Shown: positions 1 through 8,419, counted from the first letter of the stretch. The stretch: 12,570 nt of DNA from an uncultured Verrucomicrobiales bacterium (GCA_937905985.1 CALCWC010000036.1:1-12570); one strand, 5' to 3'. Numbers and translations are program-made. Notes: a model not told the origin generated them from the letters alone.

Positions 1-89
1 TGGCACCAACCATTGCATACTCAAAGGCCGCGCTGAATCATAAAATCTGGCGGAGCACCGATTTTTTTGCGCGAAATGTGTCATAGTGG

Positions 90-110
90 CAGATAATCTG
101 TTTACAGATT
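90..110. repeat. Overlapping inverted repeats upstream of rpoD
   Basis: CAGAT-A-ATCTG (90-100) is a perfect inverted repeat. Its right arm is reused in a second perfect one, AATCTG-TTTA-CAGATT (95-110). The two hairpins or dyads are mutually exclusive. No T-run follows, so a terminator is unlikely. The position 41-61 bases upstream of the rpoD -35 would suit a regulator site, but that role is inferred. Confidence 0.45.
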
Positions 111-140
111 GAATTTGTGTAGTAGAATACTTCTCGCGTT

Positions 141-178
141 TGTCAAAAGCTTGACAAAATGCGTAAGGGGTGGATTAT
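141..178 (+). promoter_or_regulatory. rpoD promoter with a dyad over the -35 box
   Basis: A consensus -35 TTGACA (151-156) is followed after 16 bases by GATTAT (173-178), four of six matches to TATAAT. An alternative -10 is TATACC (176-181) with a 19-base spacer. Transcription would start near 185, about 18 bases before the ATG at 203. The -35 is also the right arm of the inverted repeat TGTCAA-AAGC-TTGACA (141-156), so a protein binding this dyad would block polymerase. The promoter is well supported; the operator role is inferred. Confidence 0.6.
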
Positions 179-202
179 ACCCTGCTATTTCCATTTACTG
201 CC

Positions 203-2350
203 ATGTCGAAGAATACGAAGACCAGCGCCAAGAAGACAACGGCGAAAAAAGTAGCCGTTGAACCGGTGAAGAAGCCTGCTGCCAAAAAGTCCACACCCAA
301 GAAACCATCTCCCAAGAAGCCCGTGGCCAAGAAGCCTGAGGCCAAGAAGCCCGAGGCCAAGAAGCCCGAGGCCAAGAAGCCCGAGGCCAAGAAGCCCGTC
401 AATTCAACGAACGAGGAGCATCCGCGAGCCTCGCGTGGCAGAGCCAAGGTTGAAAAGAGCTTGAAGCCTATCTATAAGGTGACCGCCAAGCAGCTGCAGG
501 AATTCTTCCCGGATGACAACATGCTTAAGACGGCGTTCAAGGCACTGCTCTCGCTCGCCAAGAAGAACAAGGGGTGGGTGCGCGACGAGGATATTGCTTC
601 CTCATTGCCTTCCGATATGGCGGAGGACGATGACATCCCTCGCCTTTTCGAGCATCTGCACGAACTGCGCATCGAGGTGAAGGGCGCAGAAGACAGTGAT
701 TTCTCAGACCATTCCTTATCCCTGGACACTCCCGCTGCCCAAGAGCGTATCAAGGAGCTTATTCGCCAAGCCCAGGAACAGGGCAACTATCTCACCTACG
801 ACGATATTAACGACGTGCTGCCCCAGGGCTTGGTGGAAGCCGGCGACTTTGACGAGGTCATGATCCGCATGCGCGGCATGGGTATCGATATCATCGATGC
901 CGCGGATGTGGATGCCTACCGTGAACGCCAGCGCTTGAGCGATGGCAACGAGGAAACCGCGGCGGAGAAGCTGGATGCCAAGATGGACATCTTGGACGAC
1001 CCCGTGCGCATGTACCTCAAGCAGATGGGGCTCAAGGAGCTGCTCTCCCGCGAAAAGGAGGTGGAAATTTCCCGCCGCATCGACCAAGCGGAAAGCAGCC
1101 TGCTGGAGACACTGCACAAATTCGGCGTTGTGGCCGAGTTCTACTGCGACGTCGCAGACCGCATCCGTTCCAGTCAAGAGCGCTTCGACCGCGTGGTGTC
1201 CGACAAGACAATCGAGCACCGGGACAAGTACACGGAGGAACTGCCTCCGCTCATCAACAAGGTGAAGGCCAAGCATGAGCATGTCTCCCGCCTCTACAAG
1301 CACCTGCATGATGCCCGCCGCCGCAAGCGCGGCGTGGCTGCCGCCCAGGCCGCTTTCGACGAGGCCCTTGCCGAGCTCGTTGCCTATTACCCGCACTTCT
1401 GCTTCAAGGGCAAGGTTTTCGAGGATTTTGTGGCAAAGCTCAAGGAATACCGGGTGCGCGTGGTCAAGCTGCTCAACCAGCTTGAAAAGAATCCCAAGGA
1501 TTTACACCTGCAAGACGCCCTGGCAGAGTACGAAATGCGCATCTGGATGCCGGTGGATGAGTTTAGGGCGAATGCCAAGCTCATGCGCCATAGCATGAAG
1601 GAGGCTCAGGAAGCCAAGAAGGAGATGATTGAGGCCAACCTTCGCCTCGTCATCTCCATCGCCAAAAAGTACACCAACCGAGGGTTGGCTTTCCTGGACC
1701 TCATCCAGGAGGGCAACATGGGGCTCATGAAGGCGGTGGAGAAGTTCGAGTACCGCCGCGGCTACAAATTCTCCACCTACGCCACCTGGTGGATTCGCCA
1801 GGCCATTACCCGCTCCATCGCGGACCAGGCACGCACCATCCGCATCCCCGTTCACATGATTGAGACCATCAACAAGCTCATGCGTGTGCAAAAGGGGCTG
1901 GTGCAGACGCTTGGGCGCGAACCCACGCCTGAGGAAATCGCCGCTTCCCCGGATTGCGACATGAGCGTGGAGAAAGTGCGTAACGTGCTCAAGATGGCAC
2001 AGCAGCCTATCTCCATGCAACAGCCGGTGGGTGATTCTGACGACACCTCGTTTGGCGACTTCCTGGAGGACAAGAGCGCGGAGAACCCCATGGACGGGGC
2101 TTCCTACAACTCCCTGCGCGATAAAATTGTCGACGTGCTCAACACGCTCAATTCCCGTGAACGTTCGGTGATTGAGCAGCGCTTCGGCCTGAAGGACGGC
2201 ACCCCGCACACCCTGGAGGAGGTGGGCCGCCAGTTCAATGTGACCCGCGAGCGTATCCGCCAGATTGAGGCCAAGGCCTTGCGCAAGCTGAGGCACCCCT
2301 CCCGCATTGTTAAAATCACCGGCTACCTGCCGGATTCCGCCGAGGGCTGA
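203..2350 (+). CDS. rpoD: RNA polymerase primary sigma factor RpoD (sigma-70)
   Basis: This is the housekeeping sigma factor that directs RNA polymerase to promoters. It has 715 residues from ATG 203. The GTG at 170 is in frame but overlaps the promoter -10, so it is rejected. Residues 1-85 are a Lys/Pro/Ala-rich tail with repeated KKPEA. Two similar segments (about 111-160 and 182-231) both look like sigma region 1.1. Region 1.2 begins at DDPVRMYLKQMG (265-276). A charged non-conserved region follows (about 294-465). Region 2 (477-552) has the core-binding and -10 melting motifs, including GYKFSTYATWWIRQAI (520-535). Region 3 is about 553-630. Region 4 (637-700) carries the helix-turn-helix LEEVGRQFNVTRERIRQIEA (671-690) that reads the -35. 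The family assignment is certain. The tail and doubled 1.1 are unusual. It stands alone, with its own promoter and terminator. Confidence 0.98.
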   Translation: MSKNTKTSAKKTTAKKVAVEPVKKPAAKKSTPKKPSPKKPVAKKPEAKKPEAKKPEAKKPEAKKPVNSTNEEHPRASRGRAKVEKSLKPIYKVTAKQLQEFFPDDNMLKTAFKALLSLAKKNKGWVRDEDIASSLPSDMAEDDDIPRLFEHLHELRIEVKGAEDSDFSDHSLSLDTPAAQERIKELIRQAQEQGNYLTYDDINDVLPQGLVEAGDFDEVMIRMRGMGIDIIDAADVDAYRERQRLSDGNEETAAEKLDAKMDILDDPVRMYLKQMGLKELLSREKEVEISRRIDQAESSLLETLHKFGVVAEFYCDVADRIRSSQERFDRVVSDKTIEHRDKYTEELPPLINKVKAKHEHVSRLYKHLHDARRRKRGVAAAQAAFDEALAELVAYYPHFCFKGKVFEDFVAKLKEYRVRVVKLLNQLEKNPKDLHLQDALAEYEMRIWMPVDEFRANAKLMRHSMKEAQEAKKEMIEANLRLVISIAKKYTNRGLAFLDLIQEGNMGLMKAVEKFEYRRGYKFSTYATWWIRQAITRSIADQARTIRIPVHMIETINKLMRVQKGLVQTLGREPTPEEIAASPDCDMSVEKVRNVLKMAQQPISMQQPVGDSDDTSFGDFLEDKSAENPMDGASYNSLRDKIVDVLNTLNSRERSVIEQRFGLKDGTPHTLEEVGRQFNVTRERIRQIEAKALRKLRHPSRIVKITGYLPDSAEG
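323..397 (+). repeat. 15-base tandem repeat in the rpoD 5' end
   Basis: Five back-to-back copies of GAGGCCAAGAAGCCC occur. The first copy reads GTGGCCAAGAAGCCT and the other four are identical at the nucleotide level. They encode (V/E)AKKP repeats of the basic tail. Near-identity in DNA, not just protein, points to recent slippage expansion, so copy number may vary between strains. Confidence 0.9.
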
Positions 2351-2372
2351 TTGCCTGCGCCATTCTGATTTC

Positions 2373-2413
2373 CGGGTGCTTTCCCCTAGCCTGGGGGTAA
2401 GCACCCGTTTTTT
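2373..2413 (+). terminator. Intrinsic terminator of rpoD
   Basis: CGGGTGCTT (2373-2381) pairs perfectly with AAGCACCCG (2399-2407). An inner CCCC/GGGG stem (2383-2386 with 2393-2396) extends the hairpin. Six Ts follow (2408-2413). It lies 23 bases after the rpoD stop and separates rpoD from the secretin operon. Confidence 0.93.
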
Positions 2414-2445
2414 GCCTTTTTTTTGGAAAATCGCGCATTTTTGGG

Positions 2446-2474
2446 GTGACGCTGCGCGCGCGGTGTGTTATAGT
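2446..2474 (+). promoter_or_regulatory. Promoter of the secretin operon
   Basis: GTGACG (2446-2451, four of six -35 matches), a 17-base spacer and TATAGT (2469-2474, five of six -10 matches) are present. An extended -10 TGT precedes it at 2466-2468. The predicted transcription start is about 2481, six bases before the ATG. This would be the main promoter for the five genes down to 9028. Confidence 0.65.
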
Positions 2475-2486
2475 ACCCGCATAAGC

Positions 2487-5072
2487 ATGAGAAAAGCGTT
2501 TTATCGTCTCGCAGCCCTTTCTTTGGCAGTCCCTGTGGCCCTGTCCAGTTTCCCTGCAGCCTCTGCGCAGGATGAGACGGACGGCATCGTCACGCGGGAA
2601 AACTCGCGTCGCCAGCTTCAGCTGCAGGACGCCATGATTCAGGTTCAGGAGGCCCGCACGGCCTACGGGAACAAGCGCTACACGGAAGCGGAGGAACACT
2701 ACCGCAACGCTTTGGCGGTTATTCCCAAGGTGGAAGCCACCCGGCAGCACGTGCAGTTCATCAAGGACAGCCTCTCCGATGCCCTGATTGCCAAGGCAAT
2801 CGACTACCGCTCCGTGGGCCGCACGGAGGAAGCCATTTCCTTCCTCAAGGAGGCTGTGCAGCTTTCCCCCACCAATGCGCGCGCCAAGGGCGAGCTGGCT
2901 ATGACCGCCGACCCCCAGCGCAACAACCCCGCCCTATCTCCCCAGCATGTGGGCAATGTGGAGGAGGTGGAGCGTCTCCTCACCCTCGCATACGGACATC
3001 TCGACCTTGGCAAGTACGACGAGGCCGAGCAGACGTTCCGGCAGGTCAGCAAGATTGACGCCTACAACATCGCCGCCCAGCGCGGCATCGAGGCTGTCAA
3101 CAAGTACCGCGCCCGCTACAATAAGGCCAGCCACGACCAGACCCGCGCCAAGGCCTTGGAAGACGTGGATGCCACTTGGGATGACGAGCACATTGAGCAA
3201 GGTGTGGCCCCCCTCCCGCTGGACAAGGCGGAGGCTGGCGCGGAATCCATCTCAACGGAGACGAACGGCGGCCTCATTGTGGAGGACGCCGTGGAGGAGG
3301 CCCGCGTATCCCACGCGCTGGACGACATCCACCTGCCGCACATGGTGTTCGACGAAGCCGGCATCCTGGACGTGGTGGACGCGCTGCAGGCACAGGTGAA
3401 GCGCTATGAGCGAGAGAACCCCACCGGCGGCCGAAGCATCAATATCTCTACGGATTTCGGCCCCGTTGGCTCCCCCGGCTACAACGCCATTATGGAGAAG
3501 CACGTGACGCTCAACCTGACGGACGTGACGCTGCGCAAAATGCTGGACCTCCTTTCCCGCCAACTGGGCCTTTCCTACTACCTGACGCCCCTGGGCGTGG
3601 AGCTGGCATACTCCGGGCGAGATTTCGGCCCCATGGTGGAGCGCGTGTACTCCGTGCCGCCGCACTTCTTTGACCAAAGCGAGAACGAGGGGGAGGAGCC
3701 GAGCGACGACGACTTCACCTCCGCCTCCACCCACATGGTGGTGAAGCGCATGAACCCCGTGAAGGTGCTCAAGGATATGGGCATCTCCTTCCCGGAGGGC
3801 TCCAACGCCCGCTACGATTCCAACAACCGCCGCCTCACCGTGCGCAACACCGTGCACAACCAGGAGGAAATCGAAAACCTCATCGCCACTCCGCTCAAGG
3901 GCAACAACAACTCCGTCATTCTCAACGTGGTGGCCGTGGAGGTCAGCGAGACCGACCTCAAGGAACTCGGGTTCGACTGGCTCATTAACCTGAATATCGC
4001 CCCAGATGGCAACTCCATCCTCAGTGGCGCCGGTACCAAGGCCCTTTCCCAGCTCACTGGCCTTCCCATGGCCACCTTGGGCGGTCGCGATGACATTCCC
4101 GACAATGCGTCGCCGGATCCCAACACCCCCGTTATCGGCGGACTGCGCTCCGGGGATGAGGCATTCGGCTCCTCCAGCATGGATCGCTTGATTGAGCGCG
4201 GCAGCGTGGGCGAATTCAGCAGGACGATTGCGGACAAGCCCAAGGCTCCGGGCATTATGACGGTGCGCGGCGTCTGGGGCGCGGGTGACGTGGCGGTCAT
4301 CATGCGCGGCTTGGACCAGAAGAAGGGGGCTGACATCATGGACAACCCCAAGATGATTTTCACTCCCGGCATGGAGGAGCAGGTGGTGTTCGCCAACGTG
4401 CGCGAAATGTACTATCCGGAATCATATGAGGCTCCGCAAATCAGCTCATCCTCCGCCAACATGGGCAACAACGGACAGGGCGGCCGAAACGGACAGATGC
4501 AGTCCACCATGGCCACCGGCGCCCACCCGGACAGTTTCCTGCGCTTCGGTATGAGCGAGGACGCCGTTGGCGGCGTGGGCTCCATCCTCCAGGTTCACAG
4601 TGCCGAGGTTTCTGAAGATGGACAGTCCATCACCATCGCTCTCACCGTCACCGTCAACGAATTCGAAGGTTTCGTCAACTGGGGTACCCCCATTGATTCC
4701 TACATGTGGGGCCCCGGCGCCGGTACCAATGCCAACGGCAATCCCAACCAGCAGCTTACCAGTTTCCGCCTCACCGAGAACCGCATTCTGCAACCCATCT
4801 TCAAGCGCCGCATGGAGAACACCAAGATCACGTTGCTCCCCGGCTCCGTGGTGGTCATCGGCGGCCTGCAGGAATCCAAGATGGTGCGTTACGAGGACAA
4901 GATTCCCATTCTGGGCGATCTGCCGCTTGTGGGGCGCCTGTTCCGCTCCGAGGGGCAGGAGAACACCCGCCGCGCTCTCATCTTCTTTGCCAAGGTGGAT
5001 GTAGTGGATCCCACCGGTAAGAATCCCAACACCGGCGAGGCCCCGGGTTCTTTCTTCTCTGGTCAAAACTAA
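2487..5072 (+). CDS. TPR-containing outer-membrane secretin (PilQ/GspD superfamily, Amuc_1098-like)
   Basis: This is a secretin, the ring-forming outer-membrane channel of type IV pilus and type II secretion systems, 861 residues long. A signal peptide (1-27) ends AASA before Q28. TPR-like helical repeats lie at about 52-137 and 163-195. Residues 285-375 look like a secretin N0/STN domain and 415-470 like an N1 domain. The C-terminal secretin domain spans about 475-840 and includes the family signature around VVIGGLQES (788-796) and KIPILGDLPLVGRLF (805-819). A Ser/Gly/Asn-rich insert lies at 650-680. ATG 2487 is chosen because it begins the signal peptide and follows a promoter; longer in-frame starts overlap rpoD. 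The nearest family I recall is the Akkermansia pilus secretin Amuc_1098, but no pilM, pilN or pilO homologue is seen beside it, so the system it serves is uncertain. Confidence 0.88.
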   Translation: MRKAFYRLAALSLAVPVALSSFPAASAQDETDGIVTRENSRRQLQLQDAMIQVQEARTAYGNKRYTEAEEHYRNALAVIPKVEATRQHVQFIKDSLSDALIAKAIDYRSVGRTEEAISFLKEAVQLSPTNARAKGELAMTADPQRNNPALSPQHVGNVEEVERLLTLAYGHLDLGKYDEAEQTFRQVSKIDAYNIAAQRGIEAVNKYRARYNKASHDQTRAKALEDVDATWDDEHIEQGVAPLPLDKAEAGAESISTETNGGLIVEDAVEEARVSHALDDIHLPHMVFDEAGILDVVDALQAQVKRYERENPTGGRSINISTDFGPVGSPGYNAIMEKHVTLNLTDVTLRKMLDLLSRQLGLSYYLTPLGVELAYSGRDFGPMVERVYSVPPHFFDQSENEGEEPSDDDFTSASTHMVVKRMNPVKVLKDMGISFPEGSNARYDSNNRRLTVRNTVHNQEEIENLIATPLKGNNNSVILNVVAVEVSETDLKELGFDWLINLNIAPDGNSILSGAGTKALSQLTGLPMATLGGRDDIPDNASPDPNTPVIGGLRSGDEAFGSSSMDRLIERGSVGEFSRTIADKPKAPGIMTVRGVWGAGDVAVIMRGLDQKKGADIMDNPKMIFTPGMEEQVVFANVREMYYPESYEAPQISSSSANMGNNGQGGRNGQMQSTMATGAHPDSFLRFGMSEDAVGGVGSILQVHSAEVSEDGQSITIALTVTVNEFEGFVNWGTPIDSYMWGPGAGTNANGNPNQQLTSFRLTENRILQPIFKRRMENTKITLLPGSVVVIGGLQESKMVRYEDKIPILGDLPLVGRLFRSEGQENTRRALIFFAKVDVVDPTGKNPNTGEAPGSFFSGQN

Positions 5073-5084
5073 CCCTGACATCCC

Positions 5085-6824
5085 ATGTCCAACAAAAACG
5101 ACGACAAGTACGCAGACGAGCCAACGCAAGTTCGCAACATTATCAAGCAGCTCAATAATGACAAACCCTCCAAGGAGAAATCCAGAGAGGTGGTTATGCG
5201 CCCTGACGGCACCAAGGTCATCCGTGTCACCAAGAAGCGCAGGGTCATGCTCTCCGAATCCGACAAACGGCGCAAGGGGCGTAAGCAGTTCCTGATTATC
5301 CTGCTGCTTGTTTTTCTTCTCACAGCGGCTGGACTGGGACTCTTCTTCATGCGCATGGCCACCATGACTGGTGAGTCGTACGTGGCCAAGCAGGCGGAGA
5401 CTCTGAAACAGGCGTGGGGCGCAAGCGATCTGCGCGTGGTGGGTAGCGGCGTGAGCGGCAGCGGCTTCCGCCTGAATTCCATCGTGATTTCTTTCCCGGA
5501 ATCCTCCATGGTGCAGAGGGTGGAAATGAACGGCATTGAGGCTGAGCTGAATTCCTCCACCTTCTTCACCGGCCATCTCACAGGTGACTTGGTGCGTGTG
5601 AAGCGCGTCTTCGTGTACCTGCGGGAGGACGCCAAGAAGCTAGCCTTCCCCATCCGGCAGGGCGATGATTTGTGGAACTTCCGCCGCGTGGAGTGCGAAG
5701 ATTTCAACCTGTGTTTCGGCAATGGTGAGAAATCTCCCGTCTCCATTGAGCACAGCTTCGCCTACATGTACTACCCGAACAGCTCCCAGCGCGACGAGTG
5801 CGTGTTCTGCCTGAAGGAAGGTCTACTCAAGATGCCGGGCTGGAAGAAGATTCACATTGCCAGCGGCAAATTCAACGTCTCCAGGGTAGCCATCGAGGAT
5901 TTCGCCCTGGAGGGCTCCACGGACACCGCCTCCGGCAAAGTGATTGAAGCTTCTGTCTCCCGCCTGGGTATTTACGGCAGTATCCTTGATCAGGGGCAGC
6001 TGGAGGGGCCGTATACCTTCGATTCCGAGAATATGCCGCTCACGGAGTTTACCTCCGGGCGCGTTCAGTTCTTCATGACGGCTAAGACGCGCTCCGTGCC
6101 GCGCGCCAAGAATGCCTCCAAGGCTCTCATCTCCTTGCCTTTCAACCATCCGGAACCCTTCTTCCGCGGTGATTTCCCGGTCAAGCAGCTCACCATCACC
6201 GAAATCCCCGCCATCTTCAAGCTCATCGAGCACATTGAACCTCAAAAGCGCAAGACTTATGCCCCGCCTGTCATTCAGCAGGCCCTCGTCCAGCTTGACC
6301 ATGCCGACGGCAACCTCATCGTCCGCGTCGAGGACGGCCAGGCGGTGGAGCGAGATGTGATGGAGTTCAAGTGCGACATCAGCGTGGATGAAGCCAATAT
6401 GCTCCAAGGTTCCATGTCGTTCGGCCTGCCTGCGGTATATACCCATGCGGAATACCCGGATGGCCTGGCAGATCCCATTCTGATGGAATCAGACAACGTG
6501 GCTTGGCTGACCACCCAGGTGGGCGGCCCCGCCAACCACCCGCAGGACGACAGCGACATTCTGGAGGCCCGTGCGGCAGAGGCTCGCAAGAGCCGCCCGG
6601 AGCGCATTCCCTTCGATCGCATTGATGTGGACAGCTTGGTTGAGCAAATGCGCTCTTCCAAGGAGCTGCAGGACAGGAGTGACCCTGATGCCCAGAAGAA
6701 CATCGACCTGGATCAGCGCAACAAGGACAATCCTTTTGAAACGGAGCAGGAGCGCAAGGAGAAAACCCAGCTTCCGACCATTGATAGCGGAATGGACGAA
6801 CTTACGCCGCTTTCCCCGTTCTAA
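5085..6824 (+). CDS. Single-pass inner-membrane protein of unknown function, secretin-linked
   Basis: I do not recognise a family for this 579-residue protein. The first 66 residues are hydrophilic, with basic clusters including KKRR (50-53) and KRRKGRK (61-67), and should be cytoplasmic. One strong transmembrane helix follows (about 68-88). About 490 residues would then be periplasmic, in a beta-rich alternating pattern loosely like AsmA-type proteins. The last 90 residues are highly charged and probably disordered. It starts 12 bases after the secretin stop, without a Shine-Dalgarno, so the two are almost surely co-transcribed. By analogy with GspC or PilP, which couple secretins to the inner membrane, it could be a partner of the secretin. 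That is inference from position and topology only. Confidence 0.85.
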   Translation: MSNKNDDKYADEPTQVRNIIKQLNNDKPSKEKSREVVMRPDGTKVIRVTKKRRVMLSESDKRRKGRKQFLIILLLVFLLTAAGLGLFFMRMATMTGESYVAKQAETLKQAWGASDLRVVGSGVSGSGFRLNSIVISFPESSMVQRVEMNGIEAELNSSTFFTGHLTGDLVRVKRVFVYLREDAKKLAFPIRQGDDLWNFRRVECEDFNLCFGNGEKSPVSIEHSFAYMYYPNSSQRDECVFCLKEGLLKMPGWKKIHIASGKFNVSRVAIEDFALEGSTDTASGKVIEASVSRLGIYGSILDQGQLEGPYTFDSENMPLTEFTSGRVQFFMTAKTRSVPRAKNASKALISLPFNHPEPFFRGDFPVKQLTITEIPAIFKLIEHIEPQKRKTYAPPVIQQALVQLDHADGNLIVRVEDGQAVERDVMEFKCDISVDEANMLQGSMSFGLPAVYTHAEYPDGLADPILMESDNVAWLTTQVGGPANHPQDDSDILEARAAEARKSRPERIPFDRIDVDSLVEQMRSSKELQDRSDPDAQKNIDLDQRNKDNPFETEQERKEKTQLPTIDSGMDELTPLSPF

Positions 6825-6833
6825 AGCCGCGCG

Positions 6834-7535
6834 ATGGATAGCAGGGATACAGAGTTGCGCAGCGCATGGTGGTCCCGCCTGGTGGGACACATGCTCTGGT
6901 TTGTGGTTACGCCTTTCTGTATGACGCTGCGCAAGCGGCTCGTCATCGCGGAGGATGAGAAGCCGCTGCATCCCGGCAGCGAACCGGTGATAGTGGCTTT
7001 CTGGCACAACCGCAGCTTTGTGCCGGCTCATTTCTACAAGTATGTGCTCAAGGGCAGCGCGCCCATGTGCCTGCTCAGCAGCGCCAGCAAGGAGGGAGCC
7101 ATGATGGATGCCGTGGTGGGCCACTACGGCATGCGGACCGTACGCGGCTCCAGCCGCCGACGCGGCATTGCCGCCTTCAAGGAGATGATCCGCGTGGTGC
7201 GTGACGGCTACTGCATGGCTATCACCACGGACGGCCCCAAGGGGCCGATTTACAAATCCCATGCGGGCGTGGTAAAGCTGGCCTCCCTCACCGGGTTGCC
7301 CATCGTGCCCGTGTGCGTGGACATGCCGCGCTGCTGGCGCGCCATGAAGGCGTGGGACAAGTTTGCCGTGCCGGTGCCTTTCTCACGCGTGAACGTGCGC
7401 TGGGGCAGCCGCATCACCGTGCCCGCCGGGCTGGAGGACGATGCGCTCAAGGAGTATGCCGAGCGGCTGGATGCCGCCTTGCGCCACGGACGCCCGGATT
7501 TTGAGCCCTTGGATGAACTCCAACAAACACAATAG
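6834..7535 (+). CDS. DUF374 lysophospholipid acyltransferase-family protein
   Basis: This is a 233-residue protein of the DUF374 family, related to lysophospholipid and lipid A acyltransferases. Such enzymes transfer fatty acyl chains at the inner membrane. Visible motifs are FWHNRSF (56-62), with the likely catalytic histidine H58 in the short DUF374 form of the HX4D region, VRGSSRRRG (103-111) and TTDGPKGP (131-138), followed by AGVVKLASLTGLPIVPV (144-160), all typical of the family. A hydrophobic N-terminal segment (about 17-31) may anchor it to the membrane. The gene starts 9 bases after the preceding stop and ends 2 bases before folD, so it is inside the operon. The true acyl acceptor cannot be read from sequence; a lipid A or phospholipid precursor is the usual guess. 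Confidence 0.88.
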   Translation: MDSRDTELRSAWWSRLVGHMLWFVVTPFCMTLRKRLVIAEDEKPLHPGSEPVIVAFWHNRSFVPAHFYKYVLKGSAPMCLLSSASKEGAMMDAVVGHYGMRTVRGSSRRRGIAAFKEMIRVVRDGYCMAITTDGPKGPIYKSHAGVVKLASLTGLPIVPVCVDMPRCWRAMKAWDKFAVPVPFSRVNVRWGSRITVPAGLEDDALKEYAERLDAALRHGRPDFEPLDELQQTQ

Positions 7536-7537
7536 CT

Positions 7538-8416
7538 ATGACACCGACATTGATAGACGGAAAGGAAGTGGCCAACCGCGTGCGCGAGGGCCTGAAAGCC
7601 GAGATTGCCGAGCTCACCGCCGCCGGACACACCCCGGGGCTGGCCGTGGTGCTGGTGGGGGAAGACCCCGCCTCCCAGGTGTATGTGGGCTCCAAGGTGA
7701 AGGCCTGCGCGGAGCTCGGCCTCTACTCCCAGAAGTGGGCGCTTCCCGCAGAAACCACCCAGGAGGAGCTCGTTGAGCTCATCCACAAGCTCAACGCGGA
7801 TGACCGCATCCACGGCATCCTGGTGCAGAGCCCGCCCCCGCCCCATATTGATGAGGAGGCCGTCATCCTCAACATCGACCCGCGCAAGGATGTGGACGGC
7901 TTCCACCCCGTGAACGTGGCCAAGCTGGTGCTGGAGGAGGAGGAAGGCTTTGTTCCCTGCACGCCGCTGGGCTGCATGGAACTGCTCAAGGCATACGGCA
8001 TTGAGACCGCCGGCAAGCACGCCGTGGTGGTCGGCCGCAGCATGATTGTGGGCAAGCCCATGGCCAACCTCCTGGTGGCCAAGAAGGCCAACGCCACCGT
8101 CACCATCGCCCATTCCCGCACCAAGGATCTCCCCGGTCTCTGCCGCACCGCAGACATCATCGTGGCCGCCGTCGGCCGCCCGGAGATGATCAAGGCGGAC
8201 TTCGTGAAGGCGGGTGCCGTGGTGATTGACGTGGGCATCAACCGCATACCGGATGCCACGCGCCCGCGCGGATACCGCATCGTGGGCGATGTGGACTTCG
8301 AGGCCGTGAAGGACCGCTGCTCCTACATCACCCCCGTTCCCGGCGGTGTGGGCCCCATGACCATCGCCATGCTGATGGCCAACACGGTGAAGGCCTGCCG
8401 TCAGCTCACCCGCTGA
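7538..8416 (+). CDS. folD: FolD, methylenetetrahydrofolate dehydrogenase / cyclohydrolase
   Basis: FolD is a bifunctional cytoplasmic enzyme. It oxidises 5,10-methylene-THF to methenyl-THF with NADP and hydrolyses that to 10-formyl-THF, which feeds purine and initiator tRNA formylation. The 292 residues are the normal length. The catalytic Tyr49 and Lys53 sit in SQVYVGSK (46-53). The substrate loop is QSPPPPH (97-103), a proline-rich variant of the common QLPLP or QSPLP. D120 is in DVDGFHP, PCTP is at 140-143, the NADP site GRSMIVGKP at 166-174, and PVPGGVGPMT at 267-276. It starts 2 bases after the acyltransferase stop and ends 3 bases before the next gene, so it is translated from the same mRNA. 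It is the only cytoplasmic metabolic gene in this envelope-related run. Confidence 0.97.
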   Translation: MTPTLIDGKEVANRVREGLKAEIAELTAAGHTPGLAVVLVGEDPASQVYVGSKVKACAELGLYSQKWALPAETTQEELVELIHKLNADDRIHGILVQSPPPPHIDEEAVILNIDPRKDVDGFHPVNVAKLVLEEEEGFVPCTPLGCMELLKAYGIETAGKHAVVVGRSMIVGKPMANLLVAKKANATVTIAHSRTKDLPGLCRTADIIVAAVGRPEMIKADFVKAGAVVIDVGINRIPDATRPRGYRIVGDVDFEAVKDRCSYITPVPGGVGPMTIAMLMANTVKACRQLTR

Positions 8417-8419
8417 GCC

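Larger units (their letters stand above)
1..202. other. Non-coding region upstream of rpoD
   Basis: No convincing gene is seen here. A T-run at 62-68 follows a weak CGG-AGCA-CCG hairpin (51-60), with AAAAT (42-46) able to pair with ATTTT (61-65). This may be a poor terminator for a gene left of the window. Inverted repeats lie at 90-110 and 141-156. A possible second rpoD promoter, TTGCGC (67-72) with GATAAT (92-97), has a long 19-base spacer and is weak evidence only. Confidence 0.5.

Noticed and set aside
170..202. GTG at 170 as the rpoD start
   Set aside because: The codon overlaps the predicted -10 box, so it would not be on the mRNA. ATG 203 begins the natural basic tail.
323..397. CRISPR array
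   Set aside because: The repeats are contiguous 15-base units inside a coding frame with no spacers. The heptamer arrays at 11199-11376 also lack spacers.
2307..2486. Longer start for the secretin
   Set aside because: It overlaps the end of rpoD, includes the terminator and promoter, and would bury the signal peptide.
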